DNA from: CAZZNQ01 sp964655775
GTDB lineage: Bacteria; Planctomycetota; Brocadiia; SM23-32
Assembly (NCBI GenBank): GCA_964655775.1
Contig: CAZZNQ010000076.1
Coordinates: 1 to 19,820 of the forward strand
DNA length: 19,820 nucleotides
Reading direction: 5' to 3'
In this document: positions 1 to 7,088 of the stretch, piece after piece
Numbering within the stretch: the stretch's first letter is position 1
Layout of the letters: every line of letters begins with the position of its first letter
Program-made: the position numbers and the translations under genes
Notes under the pieces: model-generated
Seen by the model: the letters and a program-made list of their open reading frames with translations, nothing else
The model's database searches: none
What the model was told of the DNA's origin: nothing

Positions 1-388
1 GGGTGGCCCGGAGGCGACCGAGGCGGACACCGACAGTCCGCCGTTGTCCCACGGATGGCCGGGTGCGGACGCGGTCCTGTCCACCGTGCGACCGTCCTGC
101 GGCCGGGCCGCGTCCGGTCTATAGTCCCGTCTCCGCCGGGGGTCGGCTGGCATGTTCGGGGGAGGTGAAGGCGCAGACGGCCCCGATTGCGAAACGAACC
201 CATTTTGTCATAAAGAGTTTTTGGCAAAGGAGTCGTGACAAACGTCCAGGCGCATGGATGCGGCGTGCGAAGGGCAGATCCCACGACCGAGGTGCGTTTC
301 GCTTGCGCTGAGTCCGGAGCGGGGATAGCCTTTGTCCCGAGTGTCGAGAGGGGATACAGCCGAACCGGGAACGCGAGGAGCGCAGACG
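1..388. other. 5' flank without a convincing gene
   Basis: No reading frame here has protein-like composition; open frames on both strands are Arg/Pro-rich and run antisense or out of frame to the following gene. A possible plus-strand promoter lies at 187-214: TTGCGA, a 16-nt gap, then CATAAA. This would give a leader of about 170 nt for the dehydrogenase gene. An AAAGGAG at 226-232 is followed closely by a GTG at 235, but the frame it opens is the out-of-frame shadow of the dehydrogenase, so I do not call a gene there. Confidence 0.5.
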
Positions 389-1432
389 ATGGCCGACAAA
401 CTGAGGTGGGGAATACTGGCGACCGGCAGCATCGCGCACAAGTTCGCCGACGGCGTGCGCCACAGCCGCAGGGGCGTGCTGACGGCCGTCGGGAGCCGCA
501 AGACGGAGAGTGCCGAGAAGTTCGCCGAGGAGTTCGATATACCGCGGGCGCACGGCAGCTACGAGGATCTGCTGGCGGACGACGAGGTGGACGCGGTGTA
601 CGTGGCCGTTCCGCATCCGATGCACGCGGAGTGGGCGATCGCGGCGGCGGAGGCGGGCAAGCACGTGCTGTGCGAGAAGCCGCTGGGCATCAACGCGGCG
701 CAGGCGCAGGAGATCATCGACGCGGCGGACCGCTGCGGCGTGTTTTTGATGGAAGCGTTCATGTACCGGATGCATCCGCAGACGAAGGCGCTGATCGAGA
801 TGATCCGCGAGGACCGGGTCGGCGAGGTGCGGATGATCTACGCGGCGTTCGGCTTCAACGCGGGATTCAACCCCGAGGGCAGGCTGTTCAAGAAGTCGCT
901 CGGGGGCGGCGGCATCCTGGACGTGGGGTGCTACTGCACGAACGTGAGCCGGCTGGTGGCGGGCGTGGCGCTGGGGCAAGATTTCGCGGATCCGACGCAG
1001 GTGAAGGGCTGCGGGCGCTTGGGGGAGAGCGGCATCGACGAGTGGGCGATAGCGTCCCTGCAGTTCCCGGGCGACATCGTGGCCCAGGTGTCGACGGCGG
1101 TGCGGCTGCGGCAGGACAACTTCGTGCGAGTCTTCGGCTCCGAGGGATACATCGAGGTGCCCGTGCCGTGGATACCCAACCGCGAGGGCGGCAAGTCGAG
1201 CATACTCGTCTACGGCAAAGGAAGCACGGAGCCGGAGGAAGTGGTGATCGAGACCGATGAGTGGCTCTACGGTATGGAAGCCGACAAGGTGGCGGACGAC
1301 ATCCCGGCCGGGCAGCCGCGACCGCCGGCCGTGACGTGGGAGGATACGCTGGGCAACATGCGGACGCTGGACCGCTGGCGCGCGGAGATCGGTCTCCGCT
1401 ACGAGGAAGACGACCGCTACGGGAACGATTGA
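389..1432 (+). CDS. Gfo/Idh/MocA family NAD(P)-dependent oxidoreductase
   Basis: A 347-residue cytoplasmic dehydrogenase of the glucose-fructose oxidoreductase/inositol dehydrogenase family, which oxidises or reduces sugars and cyclitols with NAD(P). The N-terminal Rossmann motif is GILATGSIA (about residues 8-16), with Ala in place of the first loop Gly. The family EKP motif is at residues 96-98 (CEKPLGIN). The substrate-side motif GGGGILDVGCY, about residues 172-182, carries the conserved Asp and Tyr. Length fits the family. I chose the ATG at 389 because GAGGAG at 374-379 sits 9 nt upstream and the Rossmann strand starts right after; an in-frame upstream start at 332 would add 19 unlikely residues. 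An aldo/keto reductase follows 35 nt later, so the two are probably cotranscribed. The substrate cannot be told from sequence. Confidence 0.93.
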   Translation: MADKLRWGILATGSIAHKFADGVRHSRRGVLTAVGSRKTESAEKFAEEFDIPRAHGSYEDLLADDEVDAVYVAVPHPMHAEWAIAAAEAGKHVLCEKPLGINAAQAQEIIDAADRCGVFLMEAFMYRMHPQTKALIEMIREDRVGEVRMIYAAFGFNAGFNPEGRLFKKSLGGGGILDVGCYCTNVSRLVAGVALGQDFADPTQVKGCGRLGESGIDEWAIASLQFPGDIVAQVSTAVRLRQDNFVRVFGSEGYIEVPVPWIPNREGGKSSILVYGKGSTEPEEVVIETDEWLYGMEADKVADDIPAGQPRPPAVTWEDTLGNMRTLDRWRAEIGLRYEEDDRYGND

Positions 1433-1467
1433 CCTCGCACACCGCCGAGAACACGCCGGAGAGAGCG

Positions 1468-2382
1468 ATGCATTACGGGAAGGTTGACGGAGTGGAGAAG
1501 CGCATTTCGCGCGTGGTGATGGGCGTCGACAACCAGGCCGACGCGAATCACATGCGCCGGATGGCGGACGATTTCGTGGAGCGGGGGGGCACGGCGTTCG
1601 ACACGGCGCACATCTATGGCGGCGGTAAGCAGGAGAGCCTGCTGGGCGGGTGGATGCAGGAGCGCGGGGCGCGGGAGGACGTGGTGGTGCTGGGCAAGGG
1701 CGCCCACTCGCCGAACTGCTTCCCCGAGGCCGTGACCAGCGAGCTGCACGAGAGCCTGGAGCGCCTGCAGAGCGACTACGTGGACCTATATCTGCTCCAC
1801 CGCGACAACCCCGAGGTGCCGGCGGGGGAGTTCGTCGACGTGCTGAATGAGCACAGGGCGGCGGGGCGGATGCGGGCGTTCGGCGGCTCGAACTGGACCG
1901 CGGAGCGCGTGGACGCGGCGAACGACTATGCGCGGGAGAACGGGCTGGAGGGGTTCTCGGCGATCAGCAACAACTTCAGTCTCGCGCGGATGGTCAAGCC
2001 GGTCTGGCGGGGCTGCATCGCGGCATCGGAGCCGGAGTTCCGCAAGTGGCTGGCCCGAACGCAGATGCCGAACTTCGCGTGGTCGAGTCAGGCGCGAGGT
2101 TTTTTCACCGACCGGGCGGGACCCGACAAGCGGGAGGACGAATCACTGGTGGAGTCGTGGTACAGTGCCGAGAACTTCGAGCGCCGGCGCAGGGCGTATG
2201 AGATGGCCGAACGCAGGGGGTGCGAGCCGATCAACATCGCTCTGGCCTACGTGCTGTGCCAGCCGTTCCCGAGCTTCGCTCTGATCGGTCCCCGCAAGAT
2301 CGAGGAGACCGAGTCGTCGCTGAGGGCGCTGGACGTTCAGTTGACCGAAGATGAGCTTGCCTGGCTGGACCTTCGGGACTGA
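1468..2382 (+). CDS. Aldo/keto reductase family protein
   Basis: A 304-residue soluble NADPH-type oxidoreductase with the AKR (beta/alpha)8 fold. The catalytic tetrad is visible: Asp45 and Tyr50 in FDTAHIYG, Lys77 in VLGKG and His111 in YLLHRDN. The C-terminal cofactor region includes ALIGPRKIEE. The ATG at 1468 was chosen because GGAGAG lies at 1458-1463 and the protein then begins at the first beta strand; the open frame extends 69 codons further upstream, but that part overlaps the dehydrogenase in another frame and is not protein-like. Together with the Gfo/Idh/MocA gene it probably forms a small sugar or polyol redox unit. Substrate unknown. Confidence 0.92.
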   Translation: MHYGKVDGVEKRISRVVMGVDNQADANHMRRMADDFVERGGTAFDTAHIYGGGKQESLLGGWMQERGAREDVVVLGKGAHSPNCFPEAVTSELHESLERLQSDYVDLYLLHRDNPEVPAGEFVDVLNEHRAAGRMRAFGGSNWTAERVDAANDYARENGLEGFSAISNNFSLARMVKPVWRGCIAASEPEFRKWLARTQMPNFAWSSQARGFFTDRAGPDKREDESLVESWYSAENFERRRRAYEMAERRGCEPINIALAYVLCQPFPSFALIGPRKIEETESSLRALDVQLTEDELAWLDLRD

Positions 2383-2449
2383 GGTGTGTCTGACGGGCAG
2401 CCGCAGAACCATCTCCCGGCCGGCCTGGAGGAGTCGGGCGGGGCTCGGC

Positions 2450-2455
2450 TATCAT
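2450..2455 (+). promoter_or_regulatory. Possible -10 element of the mla-like operon
   Basis: TATCAT matches the sigma-70 -10 consensus at 5 of 6 positions. It lies 65 nt before the preferred GTG start of the permease gene, in the only non-coding gap (2383-2519) before the cassette. No good -35 hexamer is present 16-18 nt upstream. The element overlaps the alternative ATG at 2454, which argues against that start. Confidence 0.3.
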
Positions 2456-2506
2456 GCAGGTGTTCCGCTGCGGCGAGCGGGAATCTGCAGGTGGGCGCTC
2501 CTTCGT

Positions 2507-2514
2507 GGAGGAGG
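2507..2514 (+). promoter_or_regulatory. Ribosome binding site deciding the GTG start of the permease gene
   Basis: GGAGGAGG, the strongest Shine-Dalgarno match in this operon, sits 5 nt before GTG 2520. No comparable site precedes the alternative ATG at 2454. Confidence 0.7.
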
Positions 2515-2519
2515 TCGTC

Positions 2520-3656
2520 GTGTCCGACGTCGTCACAGACCGCTCCATCTCCTTCGACGTGCCGTCCGAAGGCGTCTTGTCGGTAACGATGGAGGGCCGC
2601 TGGACCGGGCTGCCCGGGGATGGCGAGGCTGACGAGATCCTCAAGCAGGTAGCGGACTCGACAGAGCTTGTCGAATGCAACGGGAGCGGCATCGACGACT
2701 GGGACTCGACGTTTCTGGTCCTTGTGCGGGCCCTGCGATGCCGTTGTGAGGATAGGGGCGTTGAGCTCTCGATAGACGGCCTGCCCGGCGGGGTTTGTCG
2801 CCTTCTTGAGCTGGCGGAGGCCGGGCGCGAACGCGCGGACGACGGGCGCGTCCGCAAGCAGGAGGGATTCCTGGCCTACATCGGCAACCGGGCGACCGAC
2901 TTCGTGAGGTCCGCGGGCGAGATGCTTGCGTTCGTCGGAGCATCGGTACTCTCCCTCGGCCGGCTGCTGAGGGGCAGGGCCGTGTTCCGGGGAGTGGACC
3001 TCGGCCTGCACCTTCAGGAGACGGGCGCGTACGCCCTGCCCATTGTGTCGCTGATAAGCGTTCTGGTCGGCATGATTATGGCGTTCGTTGGCGCCTACCA
3101 GTTGCGTATGTTCGGAGCCGAGATATACATCGCCGCCGGTGTGGCGCTGGGCATGGTTCGCGAGATGGGTCCGATCATGACCGGCATTCTGCTCGCGGGG
3201 CGAACCGGTGCCGCGTTCGCCGCGCAGATCGGCACCATGCAGGTGAACGAGGAGGTCGACGCGCTGGAGACCATGGGCATATCGGCGTTCGACTTTTTGG
3301 TTCTGCCCAGGATGATCGCCATGACCCTGATGATGCCGATGCTGTGCCTGTATTCGGACCTGATGGGGATCGCGGGGGGCGCCGTCGTCGCCTCCGGCAT
3401 GTTTGGGATACCGCTCGCCCAGTACTTCGAACAGACGTGGTCCACGGTCGGCGTAGCCGATTTTGGCATCGGGGTATCCAAGAGCGTGCTGTTCGGGCTG
3501 GCGGTTGCGGCGGCGGGCTGCATGCGGGGGATGCAGTGCGGACGAAGCGCGTCGGCCGTCGGCCGGGCCGCGACCTCGGCCGTGGTCACGGGCATAGTCG
3601 CCGTTATCGTTATCGATTCGCTGGCCGCCGTCGTCAGTACGGTGGTCGGCCTCTGA
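2520..3656 (+). CDS. MlaE-family ABC lipid transporter permease with N-terminal STAS-like domain
   Basis: A 378-residue inner-membrane permease of the MlaE/YrbE family, the membrane part of an ABC importer/exporter that moves phospholipids or other hydrophobic molecules between the membranes. Residues about 8-95 are hydrophilic and resemble a STAS/MlaB-like domain (WDSTFLVLVRAL), so the usually separate MlaB is apparently fused. Residues about 100-378 hold the permease: a helix around LPIVSLISVLVGMIMAF, then the family-typical segment REMGPIMTGILLAGRTGAAF and the EEVDALETMGI coupling region, then further hydrophobic helices to the C-terminus. I chose GTG 2520 over ATG 2454 (which would give 400 residues) because of its perfect Shine-Dalgarno. 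The ATPase gene follows 15 nt after the stop. Confidence 0.93.
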   Translation: MSDVVTDRSISFDVPSEGVLSVTMEGRWTGLPGDGEADEILKQVADSTELVECNGSGIDDWDSTFLVLVRALRCRCEDRGVELSIDGLPGGVCRLLELAEAGRERADDGRVRKQEGFLAYIGNRATDFVRSAGEMLAFVGASVLSLGRLLRGRAVFRGVDLGLHLQETGAYALPIVSLISVLVGMIMAFVGAYQLRMFGAEIYIAAGVALGMVREMGPIMTGILLAGRTGAAFAAQIGTMQVNEEVDALETMGISAFDFLVLPRMIAMTLMMPMLCLYSDLMGIAGGAVVASGMFGIPLAQYFEQTWSTVGVADFGIGVSKSVLFGLAVAAAGCMRGMQCGRSASAVGRAATSAVVTGIVAVIVIDSLAAVVSTVVGL

Positions 3657-3671
3657 GCGGGGGCCTGCGTG

Positions 3672-4457
3672 ATGGAGGCGGATACCGCGATAGAAGTGAA
3701 CGACCTGACGGTCGCTTACGGGGATCGTATGGTGCAGCAGGACCTCAGCTTCTCGGTCCGGCGAGGCGCCGTGTTCGTCATCATGGGAGCCAGCGGCTGT
3801 GGCAAGAGCACGGTCATGCGCGCGCTGGTCGGGCTGAAGGAACCGGAATCGGGCTGCGTCCTGTACGACGGAGTGAGCCTGTGGGATGCCGGGCCGGACG
3901 AACGGGAGCGGATCCTGCGCCGCGTGGGTGTGTCGTATCAATCCGGCGCTCTCTGGAGTTCCATGACGCTTGCCGAGAACGTCGGCCTGCCGCTGGAGCA
4001 GTTTACTCACTTCCCCCGGGGGCAGGTGCGTGAGCTGGTTTCGCTGAAACTCTCCCTCGTCGGATTGGGCGGATTCGAGGACCACTACCCGTCCGAGCTC
4101 AGCGGCGGCATGCGAAAACGGGCCGCCCTCGCTCGCGCGATGGCACTCGACCCGGATATCCTGTTCTTTGACGAACCGTCGGCCGGGCTGGATCCGGTGA
4201 GCGCGGGCAAGCTGGACGAGCTCATACTGGAACTGCGCGACAGTCTGGGAGCCACGGTGGTGATCGTGACACACGAACTGGCGAGCATATTCGCCATCGC
4301 CAGCGACTCGGTGTTCCTGGACTCTGAGGCCGGGACGGCGATCGCGGCCGGCGATCCCAGGGACCTTGCGCGGGAGTCCAGCGACCCGCGGGTGAGGGCC
4401 TTCCTCAGCCGTGGCGAGGATGCGGCCGCGATGCAGACGGGGGACGAGGGCGCATAG
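3672..4457 (+). CDS. MlaF-family ABC transporter ATP-binding protein
   Basis: A 261-residue cytoplasmic ATPase that powers the MlaE-like permease. Walker A is GASGCGKST (residues 39-47), the Q-loop Gln is near residue 90 (SYQSG), the signature is LSGGM (143-147), Walker B ends FFDEP (Asp167, Glu168) and the H-loop is THE (His201). SYQSGALWSSMT and the LSGGMRKRAALARA signature are typical of the MlaF branch rather than of sugar or amino-acid importers. A GTG at 3669 directly before the ATG is an equally possible start, adding one residue; upstream Shine-Dalgarno pairing is weak (GGGGGCC), suggesting coupling to the permease. Length is normal for the family. Confidence 0.95.
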   Translation: MEADTAIEVNDLTVAYGDRMVQQDLSFSVRRGAVFVIMGASGCGKSTVMRALVGLKEPESGCVLYDGVSLWDAGPDERERILRRVGVSYQSGALWSSMTLAENVGLPLEQFTHFPRGQVRELVSLKLSLVGLGGFEDHYPSELSGGMRKRAALARAMALDPDILFFDEPSAGLDPVSAGKLDELILELRDSLGATVVIVTHELASIFAIASDSVFLDSEAGTAIAAGDPRDLARESSDPRVRAFLSRGEDAAAMQTGDEGA

Positions 4458-4482
4458 CCGTTACTGGAAAGGGAACGCGGCA

Positions 4483-5475
4483 ATGGCCAGGAGAGCCAAT
4501 CCGACCGTTATCGGGGCGTTCATTGTGGGGGCAGTGGTGCTGGCCGTCGGGGGCGTGTTCCTGTTCGGCACGGGTCGCTTCTTTGCCGACACGCAGAAAT
4601 ACGTTCTGTATTTCGAGGAGTCGCTGAAGGGGCTGAACGTCGGGGCGCCCGTGACGCTGGGCGGAGTCGAGATCGGGTCGGTCACCGATATCCGGCTTCA
4701 GTTCGACGTGCAAGATATGGATTACCGGGCGCCAGTCGTGATCGAGATTGACCGCGACACCTTCTCCAGCGTCCATGAGCATGGTGGTGGGGCAAGGGCG
4801 ACACGGCGCGACCCGTGGAAGAGCACCGAGATGCTGATTGAGAAGGGGCTCCGCGCTCAGCTTCAGACGCGCAGCTTCGTCACCGGTTTGCTCCAGGTTT
4901 CACTCGATTTTCATCCCGAAACCGAACCGCGCATGTCGGGAGCCGGCGACCCTTATCCGGAGATACCCACCATTCCCACGACGCTCGAGCAGCTCTCGCG
5001 CACGCTCGAGTCCATGCCGATACAGGACCTCGTCGCGAATCTGGAGAAACTGACGCGCGGGCTGGAGGCACTGGTGGACTCGCCGCGTCTGGACACGATC
5101 CTTGCCTCCCTGGATGATGCACTCCAGAACCTGAACGCATTGACGACACAGCTCCAGACGGAGACGGGACAGGTGTCCGCCCAGTTGCGCGAGGGCATCG
5201 CCGATCTCCGGGGGATGGTCGGCAGACTGGACCGCCAGGTGGAACCGGTGGCATCAAGGCTGTCCGATTCGCTCGCCTCGGCGCGAGACGCCTTCGAGGC
5301 GGCGACCGAGACCATAGAGGGGCTTGCCGGAACGGCGGCGCTTACCTCCGATGTGCAGCAGCAACTGGCGGTGGCGCTTGAGGAACTGGCATCGGCCGCC
5401 CGTGCCGTGCGGCAGCTGGCCGATTACCTGGAGCGTCATCCCGAATCATTGCTGCGCGGGAAAGGAGACAAGTAG
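4483..5475 (+). CDS. MlaD-family MCE domain protein
   Basis: A 330-residue periplasmic substrate-binding component anchored in the inner membrane. One N-terminal transmembrane segment covers about residues 8-28. A single MCE domain follows at about 37-140 (YFEESLKGLNVGAPVTLGGV ... QTRSFVTGLLQVSLDF). Residues about 165-315 are Leu/Ala/Gln/Glu-rich and helical, probably a coiled coil forming a needle or ring extension across the periplasm. GGAAAGGGA at 4466-4474 lies 8 nt before the ATG. The gene begins 25 nt after the ATPase stop and ends TAG at 5473-5475, directly abutting the ATG of the next gene. No MlaC-like periplasmic carrier is encoded nearby, so transfer may run through the MCE extension and the lipoprotein. 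Confidence 0.93.
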   Translation: MARRANPTVIGAFIVGAVVLAVGGVFLFGTGRFFADTQKYVLYFEESLKGLNVGAPVTLGGVEIGSVTDIRLQFDVQDMDYRAPVVIEIDRDTFSSVHEHGGGARATRRDPWKSTEMLIEKGLRAQLQTRSFVTGLLQVSLDFHPETEPRMSGAGDPYPEIPTIPTTLEQLSRTLESMPIQDLVANLEKLTRGLEALVDSPRLDTILASLDDALQNLNALTTQLQTETGQVSAQLREGIADLRGMVGRLDRQVEPVASRLSDSLASARDAFEAATETIEGLAGTAALTSDVQQQLAVALEELASAARAVRQLADYLERHPESLLRGKGDK

Positions 5476-6348
5476 ATGGACCTGTCTGCACGGACTATCA
5501 GCCCGTTGAAGAACTGGGCTCGGTCGCGCCGGCTGCAATTGCGAGCAGATCAAGGCGCGAGGCCGATGGCGTGTCATGGTGGACACGTCGCAGCCGGGCA
5601 ACGCAGAGATGTGACGCAAGCGCTGCCGCCCCTTCGGGTTGGGGCGGCGCATGGCCATCTGCCGTGTCGCCGCCCCTCCGCGATGCTGCCTGCATCGCCA
5701 TCGGCGCCACTCCTTGCATCCGACCACGCGGCGCTGCCAACGCGGCCAGATCCACTTCCTCAACGGGCTGCTAAGGCGATGCTCGTTGTCCTGACCATCG
5801 TGGCCGCTGCCCTTGCCGGTTGTGCCCGTAGCGCACCGGCGCGATTCTACACGCTGAGTCCAACGGTTACGGGCATCGGCGAGGATCATGCGGGCACGGG
5901 TCCGGTGGTGCTGATCTCGGGAGTCAGGGTTGCGTCCTATCTGGAGAGGTCCCAGATCGTGACTCGACTCAGCGAGACCGAGGTCGACATCGACGAGTTC
6001 AGCCGCTGGGCGGAGCCTCTCGAGGACGGCATTGCAAGGGCACTCGTCGAGAACCTGTCCAGCTTGCTGCCGGACATGTGCGTACTCCAGCGACAGCCGG
6101 CGGTGCAGAAACCTGACCTCCAGGTGTCCGTTCACGTGTTGGCGCTGGAAGTCCTTTCCGGAAGGGAGGTGGTGCTGCGAGCCCAGTGGTCGCTCACCGA
6201 TGGTCGCCGGTCGTTGGCCGAACGTCTGTGCTCAGTCCGACTGCCGTTGCCGAATGCCGACATCGCCTCGGCCGTCGCGGCGCAGAGCAAGGCTCTCGCG
6301 ACGCTCAGCGAAGAGATCGCGGCCGCGATCAGGTCGGCCTCGCTGTAA
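5476..6348 (+). CDS. ABC-type transport auxiliary lipoprotein (PqiC/LptE-like) with an anomalous N-terminal extension
   Basis: A 290-codon frame whose residues from about 102 onward form a complete lipoprotein. It has a hydrophobic segment and lipobox (MLVVLTIVAAALAGC, Cys116), then ARFYTLSP, the usual opening of PqiC/ABC auxiliary lipoproteins. The remainder has alternating strand/helix character and ends with a helix (about 173 residues after the Cys). In this family the lipoprotein sits in the outer membrane and receives lipid from the MCE protein. The ATG at 5476 has an ideal AAAGGAG 8 nt upstream and abuts the MlaD stop, so translation should begin there. However, residues about 20-95 have low complexity, poor third-position GC and match a structured DNA block (5546-5752), leaving the signal peptide internal. 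An internal start at ATG 5779 would give a 189-residue lipoprotein, but it has only weak AAGG pairing and no positive n-region. Function may be impaired or rescued by internal initiation. Confidence 0.82.
   Translation: MDLSARTISPLKNWARSRRLQLRADQGARPMACHGGHVAAGQRRDVTQALPPLRVGAAHGHLPCRRPSAMLPASPSAPLLASDHAALPTRPDPLPQRAAKAMLVVLTIVAAALAGCARSAPARFYTLSPTVTGIGEDHAGTGPVVLISGVRVASYLERSQIVTRLSETEVDIDEFSRWAEPLEDGIARALVENLSSLLPDMCVLQRQPAVQKPDLQVSVHVLALEVLSGREVVLRAQWSLTDGRRSLAERLCSVRLPLPNADIASAVAAQSKALATLSEEIAAAIRSASL
5546..5752. repeat. Structured, probably inserted repeat-like element inside the lipoprotein gene
   Basis: This block differs from its neighbours in codon use and is dense in inverted repeats. 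GCCGATGGCG (5562-5571) pairs perfectly with CGCCATCGGC (5696-5705), enclosing the rest. GTGTC/GACAC pairs at 5571-5586. GCCGCCCC (5625-5632) pairs with GGGGCGGC (5641-5648), which can pair instead with CGCCGCCCC (5668-5676). GCGATG/CATCGC pairs at 5680-5698, and GCGCC/GGCGC at 5704-5734. CAGATC occurs at both ends (5546-5551 and 5747-5752) and may be a short target duplication, though 6 bp could be chance. It looks like a REP/MITE-type element or a structured RNA rather than protein-coding DNA. Boundaries are approximate. Confidence 0.5.
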
Positions 6349-6432
6349 GCTCTCCTGAGTAATCGGTTGCAGGACGGTGAGCGCGCAAGCTGCCGGTACA
6401 CCGTCTGTGTTGACCGGCAATCCCCTAAGCAC

Positions 6433-6474
6433 AAAAAAGGGGCGCCGCCGTGTCCCTCCGCACGGTGGCGCCCT
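6433..6474 (-). terminator. Rho-independent terminator of the cold-shock gene
   Basis: On the minus strand GGGCGCCACCGTG pairs with CACGGCGGCGCCC (one A-C mismatch) around a CGGAGGGA loop, followed by six T. It lies about 30 nt downstream of the cold-shock stop codon, which is the expected place. Confidence 0.88.
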
Positions 6475-6503
6475 CTATTCACTTCTCAGCGGTTAGTGCC
6501 GCC

Positions 6504-6707
6504 TCAGAGCTTAACTACATTCGCCGCACGCGGCCCTTTGGGGCCCTGCTCGACGTCGAACTGAACGGCGTCGTTCTCGGAAAGCGACTTGAAGCCGCCC
6601 CCCTGAATCGAGCTGTGGTGGACGAAGACGTCACTGCTGCCATCGTCCGGTGTGATGAAACCAAAGCCCTTCTGGTCACTGAACCACTTTACTTTACCTT
6701 CAGCCAT
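6504..6707 (-). CDS. Cold-shock protein, CspA family
   Basis: A 67-residue single cold-shock (OB-fold) domain protein that binds single-stranded RNA/DNA and melts mRNA structure. RNP1 is KGFGFI (residues 13-18) and RNP2 is VFVHH (27-31); the opening GKVKWF and the ending GPKGPRAANV are family hallmarks. The ATG at 6707 is preceded by GAGG at 6716-6719 (minus strand), 8 nt away. A strong terminator follows. It is transcribed opposite to both the lipid-transport operon and the candidate 6S RNA. A long leader back to the promoter at 7060-7088 is possible, as is typical of cold-induced csp messages. Confidence 0.97.
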   Translation of the reverse strand: MAEGKVKWFSDQKGFGFITPDDGSSDVFVHHSSIQGGGFKSLSENDAVQFDVEQGPKGPRAANVVKL

Positions 6708-6827
6708 TTACTTAACCTCAATACTGAACATTGCTTTGCCGCGAGCGAACGCGCATCTTTGCGCATACCGCGCCCACAGTCGTAAGGCCGCCACACCTTT
6801 GACGCTTGGTGATCGGAGAGCAGGCGG

Positions 6828-6990
6828 AGGCTTCGTTCGAGACTGCCGGCGAGTCCCCTGAGCTGTGCGTTCGCCCCTGGGAGAAGGGAATCCTCGGGAA
6901 GGAAGGCAAAGCCTGTAGATCTCACACCGCCCGGTGTCCGGACCATTGGACCGCACCCAAGTCGGCTCACAGAGTCTTTGAACGAGACTC
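6828..6990 (+). ncRNA. ssrS: Candidate 6S RNA (SsrS-like)
   Basis: The stretch GCCGGCGAGTCCCCTGAGC (6845-6863) matches 17 of 19 positions of the 5' closing-stem segment of Escherichia coli 6S RNA as I recall it. The ends pair like a 6S closing stem: TCGTTC (6833-6838) with GAACGA (6980-6985), AGACT (6840-6844) with AGTCT (6973-6977), and CCGGC (6846-6850) with GTCGG (6961-6965). Inside, GTGCG (6865-6869) pairs with CGCAC (6952-6956) beyond an asymmetric internal loop. A small hairpin ACACC/GGTGT (6924-6937) stands on the 3' side, where 6S often has one. 6S RNA binds sigma-70 RNA polymerase in stationary phase. Ends are estimated, and no clear promoter is visible on this strand. ACGCT/AGCGT (7031-7045) followed by a T-rich run could end the transcript. 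Because stems are symmetric, a minus-strand structured leader is the main alternative. Confidence 0.45.
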
Positions 6991-7059
6991 AAACTGCTCC
7001 GCATGACTCAAGAGCCGTGCCGTCCACAGGACGCTAAGGGAGCGTTTACTTCATTACTG

Positions 7060-7088
7060 ATTATACCAGTACTGGGCCGGCTCCACAA
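7060..7088 (-). promoter_or_regulatory. Near-consensus sigma-70 promoter, minus strand
   Basis: On the minus strand TTGTGG (7083-7088), a 17-nt spacer and TATAAT (7060-7065), with TGG just before it giving an extended -10. Start of transcription would be about 7053, reading toward the cold-shock gene and giving it a leader of about 345 nt that is antisense to the candidate 6S RNA. The segment 7012-7052 shows no other gene. Confidence 0.65.

Noticed and set aside
235..1260. GTG-initiated frame with an AAAGGAG just upstream
   Set aside because: The ribosome binding site is only 2 nt from the GTG and the frame is the out-of-frame Arg/Gly-rich shadow of the dehydrogenase gene.
2337..4274. 645-codon open frame on the minus strand
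   Set aside because: It lies antisense to the clearly coding MlaE and MlaF genes; its His/Arg/Asp/Gly-rich product has no domain-like pattern. It is a by-product of high third-position GC.
6370..6415. GACGGTG/CACCGTC inverted repeat after the lipoprotein gene as a plus-strand terminator
   Set aside because: The loop is long and no T-tract follows; not supported as an intrinsic terminator.
6901..6930. GGAAGGAAGG resembling the SRP RNA (4.5S) apical loop
   Set aside because: The conserved AGCAG on the 3' side of the SRP loop is missing and the flanks do not form the SRP helix.
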